Shown: piece by piece, positions 16,632 through 25,396 of the stretch
Layout of the letters: the number at the start of each line of letters is the position of its first letter
How positions within the stretch are numbered: position 1 is the stretch's first letter
NCBI GenBank assembly: GCA_021816155.1
Contig: JAKAZA010000019.1
Location: 1-38,783, forward strand
DNA: 38,783 nucleotides
DNA from: Pseudomonadota bacterium
GTDB lineage: Bacteria > Pseudomonadota > Alphaproteobacteria > Caulobacterales > Caulobacteraceae
Reading direction: 5' to 3'
Notes under the pieces: generated by a model
Database searches by the model: none
What the model saw: the letters and a program-made list of their open reading frames with translations, nothing else
What the model was told of the DNA's origin: nothing
Made by a program: the position numbers and the translations under genes

Positions 16632-17374
16632 CAGGTGATCTCCGCCGGCGCCTTGCGCGCCGCATTGACGGTGAGTTCGGCCACCTTGCCGTCCCGGAAG
16701 CGGATCACCCTGTCGGCGATCTGCGCGACCGCGGCGTTGTGGGTGACCATCATGACCGTGGCGCCGGTCTCCTCGGCAACCTTGACGATCGCCTCCAGGA
16801 CTTGGACGCCGCTGGCGCTGTCGAGCGAGCCGGTGGGCTCGTCGCAGAACAGCACCTCGGGGCGCTTGGCGATGGCCCTGGCCACCGCGACACGCTGCTG
16901 CTGGCCGCCGGACAGCTCGGCGGGGAAGTGGTCCAACCGGTCCGCAAGCCCGACCAGCTCCAGGGCATCCTCCGGCTTCATCGGATGTTCGGCGATCTCG
17001 GTGATCAGCTCGACGTTCTCGCGGGCGGTCAGGCTGGGGGTCAGGTTGAAGAACTGGAACACGAAACCGACTGCGTGGCGCCGATAGCGCGTCAGGTCGG
17101 CGTCGCTCGCCTTGACCAGGTCCCGGCCTTCGAAGACGACCTCGCCGCCAGTGCCGCGGTCGAGCCCGCCGAGGATGTTGAGCAGTGTCGACTTGCCGGA
17201 GCCGGAAGGCCCCAGCAGCACCAGGATCTCGCCTCTTCGGATGTCGAGGTCGACGCCGTCGAGGGCGCGCACGTCGCCGGCCGCCGTCGGGTAGACTTTG
17301 GTCAGCCCATGCACGTGGAATGCGAGCTCGCCCCGCGGATGGGGGATGCGGTAGCCAGACGTCTGCTCAGGCAC
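16628..17374 (-). CDS. ABC transporter ATP-binding protein, LolD/MacB type
   Basis: 248 residues from the GTG at 17374, chosen because GAGGGG lies 7 bases ahead of it; a longer frame from a TTG at 17413 has no such signal. Walker [10 protein letters not shown] at residues 55-63, signature [10 protein letters not shown], Walker [13 protein letters not shown] and the switch His in M-V-T-H-N are all present, so it should be active. The T-G-S-L-D after Walker B is typical of the LolD/MacB/FtsE group. First gene of the exporter operon and divergent from the beta-oxidation gene; both would be transcribed from the 195-base gap between them. Confidence 0.94.
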   Translation of the reverse strand: MPEQTSGYRIPHPRGELAFHVHGLTKVYPTAAGDVRALDGVDLDIRRGEILVLLGPSGSGKSTLLNILGGLDRGTGGEVVFEGRDLVKASDADLTRYRRHAVGFVFQFFNLTPSLTARENVELITEIAEHPMKPEDALELVGLADRLDHFPAELSGGQQQRVAVARAIAKRPEVLFCDEPTGSLDSASGVQVLEAIVKVAEETGATVMMVTHNAAVAQIADRVIRFRDGKVAELTVNAARKAPAEITW

Positions 17375-17473
17375 GCCGCCGCCCCTCGAAGCCCGCCACG
17401 TCCGCCAAGCCAATCATTACCGGCAAGCGCGGCTATCGTCACGCCCGCCGCCGCCACGCCCGCCCCCGCGGCA

Positions 17474-17499
17474 TTGACGGCGGAACCTCGGCCTATACA
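17474..17499 (+). promoter_or_regulatory. candidate promoter of the beta-oxidation gene
   Basis: TTGACGG at 17474-17480, 11 bases, then CCTATACA at 17492-17499. The -35 is a perfect match to the Caulobacter RpoD form (TTGACGS) and the spacing fits (10-14); the -10 keeps C-T-A-N-A. Transcription would start near 17505, giving a leader of about 65 bases. No clear FadR-like or PsrA-like operator was recognised in the gap. Confidence 0.45.
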
Positions 17500-17569
17500 A
17501 GCGTTTGAAATACGGCGCGCGTGGACCAGGCCCGCGCGCCCTCGAAGCGTCTGCCCAGAGGAAACGTCC

Positions 17570-19639
17570 ATGACCGCCATCAATCAAGTGACCGACTACG
17601 CCCTCGTGGGCGACGTGGGCGTGATCACGCTGAACTCGCCGCCGGTGAACGCGCTTTCGGCGCCGGTGCGCGACGGCCTGGCCGGTGGCGTCGCGGCGGC
17701 GCTGGCTGATCCCGGCGCCAAGGCGGTGGTGATCATCTGCGAGGGGCGCACTTTCATCGCCGGCGCCGATATCACCGAGTTCGGCGGACCGCAGAAAGGC
17801 GCAAGCCTGTTCGACGTCCAGGAAGCGATCGAGGGCGCCTCGAAGCCCGTGGTGGCGGCTATCCATGGCACGGCGCTCGGCGGCGGCCTGGAGGTGGCGC
17901 TCTGCTGCCATTATCGCGTGGCGGTTCCGTCCGCGCGCTGCGGCCTACCCGAAGTCAACCTCGGGCTCCTGCCCGGCGCCGGTGGGACGCAACGGCTGCC
18001 GCGCATCGTCGGAGTCGAGAAAGCGCTGGACATGATGACCAGCGGCCAGCACGTGCCCGCGAAGGAATGCCTAGCCATGGGTCTGGTCGACGAGATCGTC
18101 GACGAAGGCAAGCTCCGGGAGGGGGCGGCCGCCTTCGCCAGCCGGATCGTCGCGGAAGGCCGGCCGCTCAGGAAGGTGCGCGACCTGGACGAGAAGATGG
18201 CCGCCGCCCGCGGTCGCCCGGAGATCTTCGAGAACTTCCGCAAGGCCAACGCCCGCCGCTTCCGCGGCTTCCTGGCGCCGGAATACAACATCCGTTGCGT
18301 CGAGGCGGCTGTGAACCAGCCCTTCGAGGAAGGCCTGAAGACCGAGCGCAAGATGTTCGGCGAGCTCATCGCCGGCTCGCAGTCGGCCGCGCAGCGCTAC
18401 GCCTTCTTCGCCGAGCGCCAGGCCGCCAAGATTCCGGATGTGCCGGATGACACCCCGACGATCGCGGTGAACAAGGTCGGGATCATCGGCGGCGGCACAA
18501 TGGGCGGCGGCATCGCCATGAATTTCATGAACGTCGGCATCCCCGTCACCATCGTGGAGGTCAAGCAGGACGCCCTCGACCGCGGCATCGCAACGATCCG
18601 GCGCAACTACGAGCGCTCGCGCACCGCCAAGCCGGAAGAGACCGAGGCGCGCATGAGCCGCCTGACCGGCTCGCTTGACCTCGCGAGCCTCGCGGACTGC
18701 GACCTCGTCATCGAGGCGGTGTTCGAGCGGATGGACGTGAAGAAGGACATCTTCGCGAGGCTTGACGCCATCTGCAAACCCGGCGCGATCCTCGCCACCA
18801 ACACCTCCGGTCTCAACATCGACGAGATCGCCTCGGCCACGAAGCGGCCGGAAGCGGTGATTGGCCTGCACTTCTTCTCGCCGGCCAACGTGATGAAGCT
18901 GCTGGAGGTGGTCCGGGCCGACCACACCAGCAAGGAGGTGATCGCCACCTCGATGAAGCTGGCCCGCAAGATCGGCAAGATCGCGGTGCTGGTCGGCGTC
19001 TGCCCTGGCTTCGTAGGCAACCGCATCCTGGGCGCTCGCCAGCGCGAGGCCAACAAGCTGATCATGGAAGGCGCGATGCCCTGGGACGTCGACAGGGTGC
19101 TCTACGACTTCGGCTTTCCGATGGGCCCGTTCGCGATGAGCGACCTCGCCGGCCTCGACATCGGCTGGGTCAAGGAGCGTTCGAAAGGCGAGACGATCCG
19201 CGACGTGCTCTGCGAGATGGACCGCCGCGGCCAGAAGACCGGCGCGGGCTGGTACGACTACGACGAGAACCGCGTGGCCAAGCCGTCGCCGGTGACCGAG
19301 AAGATTCTGCACGACTTCATCGTCAAGTCCGGTGCGAACCCTAGGAAGATTTCCGATGAGGAGATCCTCGAGCGCTGCATCTACCCGATGATCAACGAAG
19401 GCGCGAAGATCCTCGAGGAGAAGAAGGCGATCCGGGCGTCCGACATCGACGTGGTCTGGGAGAACGGCTACGGCTGGCCCGTCTATCGCGGCGGCCCGAT
19501 GTGGTACGGCGACCACGTCGGTCTGCCCAAGGTGCTGGAGAAGATGAAGGCGTTCGAGGCGCAGATGGGCGAAACCTACAAGCCCGCAGCGCTTCTCGAG
19601 AAGCTGGCCGCCGAAGGAAAGCGCTTCGCCGACCTCTGA
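17570..19639 (+). CDS. bifunctional enoyl-CoA hydratase / 3-hydroxyacyl-CoA dehydrogenase
   Basis: 689 residues; catalyses two steps of fatty-acid beta-oxidation. The ATG at 17570 has AGAGGA 7 bases upstream; an open frame extends further up but overlaps the divergent ABC gene. The N-terminal crotonase domain (about 1-190) has G65-A-D67 for the oxyanion hole and both catalytic glutamates, Glu108 and Glu128. The NAD-binding domain carries G-G-G-T-M-G at 307-312, catalytic His434 in G-L-H-F-F-S and C-P-G-F-V-G-N-R; two C-terminal dehydrogenase domains follow (about 480-575 and 600-685). Domain order is that of FadB/FadJ and the peroxisomal multifunctional enzyme. No thiolase gene is adjacent, unlike fadBA operons, so it may be one of several paralogues. 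Confidence 0.94.
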   Translation: MTAINQVTDYALVGDVGVITLNSPPVNALSAPVRDGLAGGVAAALADPGAKAVVIICEGRTFIAGADITEFGGPQKGASLFDVQEAIEGASKPVVAAIHGTALGGGLEVALCCHYRVAVPSARCGLPEVNLGLLPGAGGTQRLPRIVGVEKALDMMTSGQHVPAKECLAMGLVDEIVDEGKLREGAAAFASRIVAEGRPLRKVRDLDEKMAAARGRPEIFENFRKANARRFRGFLAPEYNIRCVEAAVNQPFEEGLKTERKMFGELIAGSQSAAQRYAFFAERQAAKIPDVPDDTPTIAVNKVGIIGGGTMGGGIAMNFMNVGIPVTIVEVKQDALDRGIATIRRNYERSRTAKPEETEARMSRLTGSLDLASLADCDLVIEAVFERMDVKKDIFARLDAICKPGAILATNTSGLNIDEIASATKRPEAVIGLHFFSPANVMKLLEVVRADHTSKEVIATSMKLARKIGKIAVLVGVCPGFVGNRILGARQREANKLIMEGAMPWDVDRVLYDFGFPMGPFAMSDLAGLDIGWVKERSKGETIRDVLCEMDRRGQKTGAGWYDYDENRVAKPSPVTEKILHDFIVKSGANPRKISDEEILERCIYPMINEGAKILEEKKAIRASDIDVVWENGYGWPVYRGGPMWYGDHVGLPKVLEKMKAFEAQMGETYKPAALLEKLAAEGKRFADL

Positions 19640-19649
19640 AGCGCACGCG

Positions 19650-19693
19650 TCCCGGGCTCAGGGGCGTCGCGCGGCGGCGCCTCGCTCCCGGGA
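19650..19693 (+). terminator. GC-rich hairpin after the beta-oxidation gene
   Basis: TCCCGGG at 19650-19656 pairs with CCCGGGA at 19687-19693, with further partial pairing inside (GGGGCG with CGCCTC). It begins 10 bases after the stop at 19639. There is no T-run after it, so it may slow polymerase or protect the mRNA end rather than act as a full intrinsic terminator. Confidence 0.35.
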
Positions 19694-19787
19694 AAGCACG
19701 AGGGCGGACCGCCGCGTTTGCGTCAGGTCAAGGCGCACAGGGGCTTTGACGGCCAGGGAACTAGCCTGACCCTCTGGAGCACGCCCG

Positions 19788-20750
19788 ATGCGCAGGCTTC
19801 TCGCCGTCCTCTTCGCCGCCGGCTGGGTGGCCGCCGCCGCCTCCGCCGCCGCGGACCCCAGCCAGCCCTATGGGATGGACCGCAACGCGGGCCACCAGTC
19901 GGCGCCGGAGCCGCCGCACTGCGACCGACCGATCGGCGTCGCGGCGATCAAGGAGCCCGACCGGGACTGGTGGAGTCCGCTTGGGCTCTCCAATCCCGAG
20001 GCCGTGCTGAAGCTGTTCGCCCTGCGATCGGGGTGCCTGCGCCTCGTGGACATGAACCAGGGCCTGGCGATGCACGGTCAGGAGGAGGCGCTGCATAACG
20101 CCGGCGAGCTTCAGAGGGGCTCCAATGTCGGCCTCGGCCAGGTGGTCGCCGCCGACTACTACATCATCCCCGACATCTCACGCGCCAACCAGAACTCGGG
20201 GGGGTCCAACGTCGCCGGCGCGCTGGGCCACTTCCTGCCCGGAGGTTTCGGCGCGCTGGCCGGGGGCGTGACGGTGCACAGCCAGGAAGCCAGCGCGGTG
20301 CTGACGCTGGTGAACGCGCGGACCACCGAGCAACTCTACATCGCCGAAGGCGCGGCCAAGAAGACCGACGTCGGCTTCGGCGGAGGCGGCGGGTTCGCAG
20401 GTTGGGCCGGTTTCGGGGCGCTCGCCGGCAGCGGCTACACCAACACCGACATCGGCAAGGTGATCATGGCCGCGTACTACAACGCCTTTGTCGACCTCGT
20501 GCGCTACATGCAGGCCCAGGCGCCGGGCGCGGCTCAGGCCAGCGCGCCCATCGCCGCCCAGACCGTGACGCGCCCGACCGCGCTCTACAGCCAGCCCGAC
20601 CGCAGCTCGCACATCGTGCTGCAGCTGAACGCCGGCGCGCTGGTCTATCCGACCGGGCAGCGGAACGGCGTCTGGATGGAAGTCGACGACGAGAATGGCA
20701 ACCGCGGCTGGATGTCGTCGGCGTACGCGAGCCCGCGCGCCGGCCCCTAG
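19788..20750 (+). CDS. secreted CsgG-like protein with C-terminal SH3 domain
   Basis: 320 residues. A cleavable signal peptide (about 1-21, ending A-S-A-A-A) without a lipobox Cys. The middle (about 45-240) matches the CsgG/HfaB fold: R-P-I-G-V-A-A-I-K near the start, a central V-V-A-A-D-Y-Y-I-I-P-D strand, V-N-A-R-T-T-E and the N-T-D-I-G-K-V-I-M-A-A-Y-Y-N-A-F helix at the end. The last ~70 residues (about 252-318) form a bacterial SH3-like domain (T-A-L-Y-S-Q-P-D ... W-M-E-V-D-D-E-N-G-N-R-G-W-M). CsgG itself is an outer-membrane lipoprotein pore; absence of the lipid anchor and addition of a wall-binding domain point to a soluble periplasmic relative. GGAG lies 8 bases before the ATG. A perfect TTGACGG at 19746 lacks a good -10. 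Function unknown. Confidence 0.75.
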   Translation: MRRLLAVLFAAGWVAAAASAAADPSQPYGMDRNAGHQSAPEPPHCDRPIGVAAIKEPDRDWWSPLGLSNPEAVLKLFALRSGCLRLVDMNQGLAMHGQEEALHNAGELQRGSNVGLGQVVAADYYIIPDISRANQNSGGSNVAGALGHFLPGGFGALAGGVTVHSQEASAVLTLVNARTTEQLYIAEGAAKKTDVGFGGGGGFAGWAGFGALAGSGYTNTDIGKVIMAAYYNAFVDLVRYMQAQAPGAAQASAPIAAQTVTRPTALYSQPDRSSHIVLQLNAGALVYPTGQRNGVWMEVDDENGNRGWMSSAYASPRAGP

Positions 20751-20949
20751 GTCGGCGGGACGCCAGCGGCCCGAGGCGCCGCCCCCGTTTGTCTCGGGAA
20801 GGCGCGGTTAACACCCTTGGCGTACCCTGACTTCCGCACAGCTGCGCCGAAAGCGCGCTGGAAGCGAAGAAGGGGAGGCTGAGCTGCCGGCCCAGCGCAC
20901 CGAAGGAGCGACGCGCGAGCGTCCGTTCGGGCTTGACCTGTCGATCGAC

Positions 20950-23295
20950 GTGTTCGACCGGGCGACGCGGCTGGCGCGCGCCCTGCTGCCCGGCGGCGAC
21001 GCGCTGATCACCCTCATGCAAGACGGCGTCGCCTGGCGCACGCGCGGCTACAACGAGACGTTCGACGCGTCCGATCCGGCGGCCGACCTTGTGATCGGCA
21101 CCGGCCAGCTGCTCTGGATCGAGGACGCGCGGAACGACTCGCGCTTCACCGACGACGTGTCCGTCGCCGGGCCGCCCTACCTGCGCAGCTATGTCGGCGC
21201 ACCCATCCGGCTCGCCGATGGGACGACTCCGGGCGTGCTGGTCGTCGCCGCGACCGTCCCGAGGCCGTATGACGCCGTGAGCGCCGCCCGCCTTCAGGAC
21301 CTGGCCGACTTCGTCGCCGACGAGTGGGACCGCGCGAGCGCGGCCAAGGCGCACAGCGAAGCGGCCCGCGAACGCGACAACGTGCAGATCCGGCTCCAGG
21401 CGCTGGCCGAGACCATGCCGATCGCCCTCGTCATGACCGACCGCACGCTGAGGATCCTGGCCACGAGCCGCGTGCTGCGCACGACCCTGGGCGTCGAGGA
21501 CACGCCGCTCGCAGGTCGCCTGCTGCCCGAGCTGACGCCGAATTTCGAGGCGATTCGGGCGGAGTGCGAGAGCGCGCTTGCCGGCCGCTCGTCCGTCGGC
21601 GCGCCGATCGAGATGTTGGACGGGGCCGGCCAGAGGATCTGGATTCAGGTGCAGGCCTCGGCATGGCGCAACGCCGAGGGCGAAATCGGCGGCCTCGTCA
21701 TCACTGGCATCGACGTGAGCGACCTGAAGGCGGCGCTGACGGCCGCCGAGCGCTCCGAGGAGCGGCTGAACCTCGCCCTCACCCTGTCGCACGTGCACGT
21801 CTGGGAGCTCGACTATCTGCGGCGCGAGCTGTTCAAGGCGGGCGCCGAAGACACCTTCTTCGAGCGCCCGCAGACGTATCACGACCTCGACCGCGACATC
21901 TTCGAGACGATCGATCCGCGCGACCGCGACGACGTACGCGAAGCGTGGCGGCGGCATGTGGAGGAGGGCGCGCCTTACCAGCCGCGCTATCGCATCAACC
22001 GGAGCGACGGCAAGGAAGTGTGGGCGGAAGGCGTGGTGCGGTTCTTCGCCGATCCAAGCGGCCGCCCGTTGCGCCTCGTCGGCGCGATCCGCAACGTAAC
22101 CGAGGACAAGCTCGCCGAGGGACGCCTGATGGACGCGATCGCCGCCGCCGAAGCGGCGAACCGCGCCAAGAGCCAGTTCCTGGCCACGATGAGCCACGAG
22201 ATCCGAACCCCCCTGAACGGCGTGCTCGGCATGGCGCAGGCGATGGACGCCAACGAGCTCACGCCGCCGCAGCGCGCGCGGTTGAAGATACTGCGTGAAT
22301 CCGGCCAGGGCCTCCTTTCGATCCTCAACGACGTTCTCGACATCTCGAAGATCGAGGCCGGCAAGCTCGAGCTGGAGGCGGTCGAATTCGATCTCGTCGC
22401 CATCGCCGAGAGCGCGCGCCACGCCTTCACCGCCCTGGCGGAGAGCAAGGACATCGAGCTGGGGCTGCACGTCTCGCCGAGCGCCTTCGGCTACACGCTC
22501 GGCGACGCCACGCGGGTGCGGCAGATATTCTACAACCTGATCTCCAACGCGCTGAAGTTCACCGACCGCGGCGAAGTGACGGTGCGGGTGTCGCGTCGTG
22601 GCGCGATGGTGCGGATTGAGGTCAGGGACACGGGCATCGGCATCGCGCCGCAGGATCTCGGGCGGCTTTTCGAGAAGTTCGAGCAGGCCAACGCCTCGAC
22701 GACGCGCCGCTACGGCGGCAGCGGTCTCGGGCTCGCCATCTGCCGGCAGCTGGCCGAGCTCATGGGCGGACGGATCAGCGTGAGAAGCCGGCTCGGGCGG
22801 GGGACCAGCTTCGTGGTCACGCTGCGGCTGCCGCGAGCCGTCGCTTCGGCGGCGCCGGCCGTGAGCGAGCCGGTCAGGCCGGTCGATCCGGAGGCGCCGT
22901 CCCTGCGGCTGCTGGCGGCGGAGGACAACGAGATCAACCAGCTGGTGCTGAGAACCCTGCTCGGCCAGCTGGGCATCCAGCCGACGATCGTCGGGGACGG
23001 CGAGGCCGCCGTCGCCGCCTGGGAGGCGTCCGACTGGGACGCGATCCTGATGGACGTGCAAATGCCGCGGATGGACGGGCCCACCGCCACGCACATCATT
23101 CGCCAGCGCGAGGCCCAGAGCGGCCGGCGGCGCACCCCGATCATCGCGCTCACCGCCAACGCCATGTCGCACCAGGCGGCCGGCTATCTGGCCGGCGGCA
23201 TGGACGGGGTGGTCGCCAAGCCGATCGAACTCGGAGAGCTGTTCGCCACGCTGCAGGCGGCGCTCGAGGACGCGGGCGAAGCGGCGGCCGCGTAG
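20950..23295 (+). CDS. soluble hybrid histidine kinase (GAF-PAS-PAS-HisKA-HATPase-REC)
   Basis: 781 residues from the GTG at 20950. No transmembrane segment, so it is cytoplasmic. Order: GAF domain (about 1-130), PAS (about 150-245), PAS with PAC end (about 255-390), dimerisation domain with phospho-acceptor His416 in M-S-H-E-I-R-T-P-L-N-G, ATPase domain (N box Y-N-L-I-S-N-A-L-K-F, D-T-G-I-G-I, G-G-S-G-L-G-L), and a receiver with Asp702 in L-M-D-V-Q-M-P and the conserved Lys in A-K-P-I. No cognate regulator is adjacent. The start is doubtful: the GAF helix seems to begin earlier, the frame is open back to 20812, and the only good ribosome binding site (GGGGAGG, to 20878) precedes a CTG at 20884. 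The true N-terminus may lie there, adding 22 residues. Confidence 0.92.
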   Translation: MFDRATRLARALLPGGDALITLMQDGVAWRTRGYNETFDASDPAADLVIGTGQLLWIEDARNDSRFTDDVSVAGPPYLRSYVGAPIRLADGTTPGVLVVAATVPRPYDAVSAARLQDLADFVADEWDRASAAKAHSEAARERDNVQIRLQALAETMPIALVMTDRTLRILATSRVLRTTLGVEDTPLAGRLLPELTPNFEAIRAECESALAGRSSVGAPIEMLDGAGQRIWIQVQASAWRNAEGEIGGLVITGIDVSDLKAALTAAERSEERLNLALTLSHVHVWELDYLRRELFKAGAEDTFFERPQTYHDLDRDIFETIDPRDRDDVREAWRRHVEEGAPYQPRYRINRSDGKEVWAEGVVRFFADPSGRPLRLVGAIRNVTEDKLAEGRLMDAIAAAEAANRAKSQFLATMSHEIRTPLNGVLGMAQAMDANELTPPQRARLKILRESGQGLLSILNDVLDISKIEAGKLELEAVEFDLVAIAESARHAFTALAESKDIELGLHVSPSAFGYTLGDATRVRQIFYNLISNALKFTDRGEVTVRVSRRGAMVRIEVRDTGIGIAPQDLGRLFEKFEQANASTTRRYGGSGLGLAICRQLAELMGGRISVRSRLGRGTSFVVTLRLPRAVASAAPAVSEPVRPVDPEAPSLRLLAAEDNEINQLVLRTLLGQLGIQPTIVGDGEAAVAAWEASDWDAILMDVQMPRMDGPTATHIIRQREAQSGRRRTPIIALTANAMSHQAAGYLAGGMDGVVAKPIELGELFATLQAALEDAGEAAAA

Positions 23296-23299
23296 GGCC

Positions 23300-23322
23300 C
23301 CTTCTCGCTCGGCGAGAGAAGG
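23300..23322 (+). terminator. hairpin between histidine kinase and flavoprotein genes
   Basis: CCTTCTC at 23300-23306 pairs with GAGAAGG at 23316-23322 around a 9-base loop that can itself pair partly (GC with GC). It starts five bases after the kinase stop. It lacks a T-run, and its CCTTCTC...GAGAAGG form resembles short palindromic repeats common in alphaproteobacterial intergenic regions, so it may be a repeat rather than a terminator. It ends 14 bases before the next ATG. Confidence 0.35.
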
Positions 23323-23336
23323 CGTAGCCAACCCCC

Positions 23337-24848
23337 ATGAGCGAGCCGTTCGACGTTGTGGTGGTCGGCGCGGGAAACGCGGCGCTGTGCGCGGCGCTGG
23401 CGGCGGCCGAGCAGGGTGCGCGGGTGCTGGTGCTCGAACGGGCGCCCGAGGCCGAAAGCGGCGGCAACAGCCGCTTCACCGCCGGCGCCTTCCGCTGCGT
23501 CTACGACGACGTGGACGACCTGCGCGCGCTGATGCCGGATCTAACCGACGCGGAGGTCGGGCGAGCCGATTTCGGGACATATACGGAAGGCCAGTTCTTC
23601 GACGACATGGGCCGGATCACCGAGTACCGGACCGACCCGGAACTCTGCGAGCTGCTCGTCACCCGCTCGCGAGACACCATGCGCTGGATGCGCGGCAAGG
23701 GCGTGAGGTTCCTGCCGATCTGGGGTCGCCAGGCGTACCGCGTGGACGGCCGGTTCAGGTTCTGGGGCGGTCTTACGGTCGAGGCCTGGGGCGGTGGTCC
23801 AGGCTTGATCGAAGCGCTCTATCGCATCGCGCGGCAAGCGGGCGTCCTGATCCGCTTCGGCGCGAAGGTGACCGACCTCGTGGCCGACGACAGCGGCGTG
23901 CATGGCGTGAAGGTGCGGCAGGGCGGCGAGACGCGCGAGGTGCGGGCGAAGGCCGTGGTGCTGGCCTGCGGCGGCTTCGAGTCCAACGCCGAATGGCGCA
24001 CGCGCTACCTCGGCCCCGGCTGGGACCTCGCCAAGGTGCGCGGCACGCGGTTCAACACTGGCGAGGGCATCCGCATGGCGCTCGCGATCGGGGCGGCGTC
24101 TCACGGCAACTGGTCTGGCTGTCACGCGGTTGGCTGGGACCGCAACGCCCCCGATTTCGGCGACCTCGCCGTCGGCGACGGGTTCCAGAAGCACTCCTAT
24201 CCGTTGGGCGTGATGATCAACGCCCGCGGCGAGCGCTTCGTCGACGAAGGCGCCGACTTCCGCAACTTCACTTACGCCAAGTACGGCCGCGCGATCCTGG
24301 CCCAGCCCGGCCAGTTCGCTTGGCAGGTCTTCGACGCCAAGGTCGAGCCGCTGCTGCGCGACGAATATCGCCTCAAACACATGACGCACGTCCGCGCCGA
24401 CACGCTCGAGGGGCTGGTCGGCAAGCTCGAGGACGTGGACGCCGCCGCCGCGCTGGCGACGCTCCGCGCCTTCAATGCGGCGGTGATGACCGAGGTTCTG
24501 TTCGATCCCAACACGAAGGACGGTCGCGGCGCGCGGGGCCTGGCGATCCCGAAGTCGAACTGGGCCAATCCGCTCGACACGCCACCCTATGACGCCTGGG
24601 CCGTGACCTGCGGCGTCACCTTCACCTTCGGCGGCCTGAAGATCGACCGCGCCGGGCGCGTCGTCGACCAGGAGGGGGAGGCCATCCGCGGGCTCTACGC
24701 CGCCGGCGAACTGGTGGGCGGGCTCTTCTACAACAACTATCCAGGCGGCTCGGGCCTGATGGCCGGCGCCGTGTTCGGCCGGATCGCGGGCGCCGGCGCG
24801 GCCGCCCTCGCAGGGGAATTGCGCAGCGGCCCGGCAATCGCCACCTAA
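23337..24848 (+). CDS. FAD-dependent dehydrogenase, tricarballylate dehydrogenase (TcuA)-like
   Basis: 503 residues of the FAD-binding-2 (fumarate reductase/succinate dehydrogenase flavoprotein) family. FAD motif G-A-G-N-A-A at residues 11-16 with an acidic end of the second strand (V-L-E-R-A). The G-G-N-S-R-F-T-A-G-A-F-R-C segment (about 42-54) and W-G-G-G-P-G-L-I are typical of TcuA, which oxidises tricarballylate to cis-aconitate. The C-terminal G-L-Y-A-A-G-E-L-V-G-G...Y-P-G-G-S-G-L closes the FAD site. The TcuB partner and a TcuC transporter are absent here, so the natural substrate may be another dicarboxylate or steroid-like ring; the family is broad. No strong ribosome binding site precedes the ATG. 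Confidence 0.8.
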   Translation: MSEPFDVVVVGAGNAALCAALAAAEQGARVLVLERAPEAESGGNSRFTAGAFRCVYDDVDDLRALMPDLTDAEVGRADFGTYTEGQFFDDMGRITEYRTDPELCELLVTRSRDTMRWMRGKGVRFLPIWGRQAYRVDGRFRFWGGLTVEAWGGGPGLIEALYRIARQAGVLIRFGAKVTDLVADDSGVHGVKVRQGGETREVRAKAVVLACGGFESNAEWRTRYLGPGWDLAKVRGTRFNTGEGIRMALAIGAASHGNWSGCHAVGWDRNAPDFGDLAVGDGFQKHSYPLGVMINARGERFVDEGADFRNFTYAKYGRAILAQPGQFAWQVFDAKVEPLLRDEYRLKHMTHVRADTLEGLVGKLEDVDAAAALATLRAFNAAVMTEVLFDPNTKDGRGARGLAIPKSNWANPLDTPPYDAWAVTCGVTFTFGGLKIDRAGRVVDQEGEAIRGLYAAGELVGGLFYNNYPGGSGLMAGAVFGRIAGAGAAALAGELRSGPAIAT

Positions 24849-24923
24849 CGGAGCGAGCCGTTCCGCGTCGCCGCTCCAAGGGGCGCGGGAAGGCTGAGTC
24901 GCTTCACCGCGAGGGCTCGCCAG

Positions 24924-25340
24924 ATGAACCGTTCGCCGCTTTTCGACAGCCCCTTCCTGCTCGGCTTCGACCACACCCGCGCCCTCATAGAGCGTGCGAC
25001 GAAGGCCGCGGTCGAGGGCTATCCGCCGTACAACGTCGAGGAGCTCGACGGTGGGCGGGTGCGGATCACGCTGGCGGTCGCCGGCTTCACCCCGGCCCAG
25101 CTCGACGTCACGCTCGAAGGCGGCCAGCTCAGCGTGATCGGCAAGCGCGAAGGCCTCGACGGCGAGCGCGCCTACCTGCACCGCGGCATCGCCGCGCGGG
25201 GGTTCGTGCGCAGCTTCGTGCTGGCCGATGGCATGGAGGTCGATGGCGCGGTGCTGGAGCATGGCCTGCTCCACATCGACCTCGTCCGGCCCGAACCGGA
25301 GCGCCTGGTGAAGCGGATTCCCATCCGCACGGCGCCCTGA
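24924..25340 (+). CDS. small heat shock protein, Hsp20/IbpA family
   Basis: 138 residues. An N-terminal arm (1-34, F-D-H-T-R-A near the start as in class A rhizobial and IbpA-like proteins), an alpha-crystallin domain (about 35-128: Y-P-P-Y-N-V-E, I-T-L-A-V-A-G-F, then G-L-L-H-I-D-L in place of the usual G-x-L motif) and a short C-terminal tail. ATP-independent holdase that keeps unfolding proteins soluble. The tail lacks a clear I-x-I motif until K-R-I-P-I-R, which can serve. The start is preceded by GAGG inside a small hairpin (24909-24920), which could hide the site at low temperature. Followed by a DUF1150 gene, as in many alphaproteobacteria. Confidence 0.92.
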   Translation: MNRSPLFDSPFLLGFDHTRALIERATKAAVEGYPPYNVEELDGGRVRITLAVAGFTPAQLDVTLEGGQLSVIGKREGLDGERAYLHRGIAARGFVRSFVLADGMEVDGAVLEHGLLHIDLVRPEPERLVKRIPIRTAP

Positions 25341-25396
25341 ACCGGTGAACCCGACGCGGCTCCGGCGCGTCTTATCGAACGAAGGAGGTGGTCATC

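Noticed and set aside
16739-17569. Upstream in-frame extension of the beta-oxidation gene, giving a 966-residue product.
   Set aside because: It runs antisense through the ABC ATPase gene; the crotonase domain begins at the ATG at 17570, which has a good ribosome binding site.
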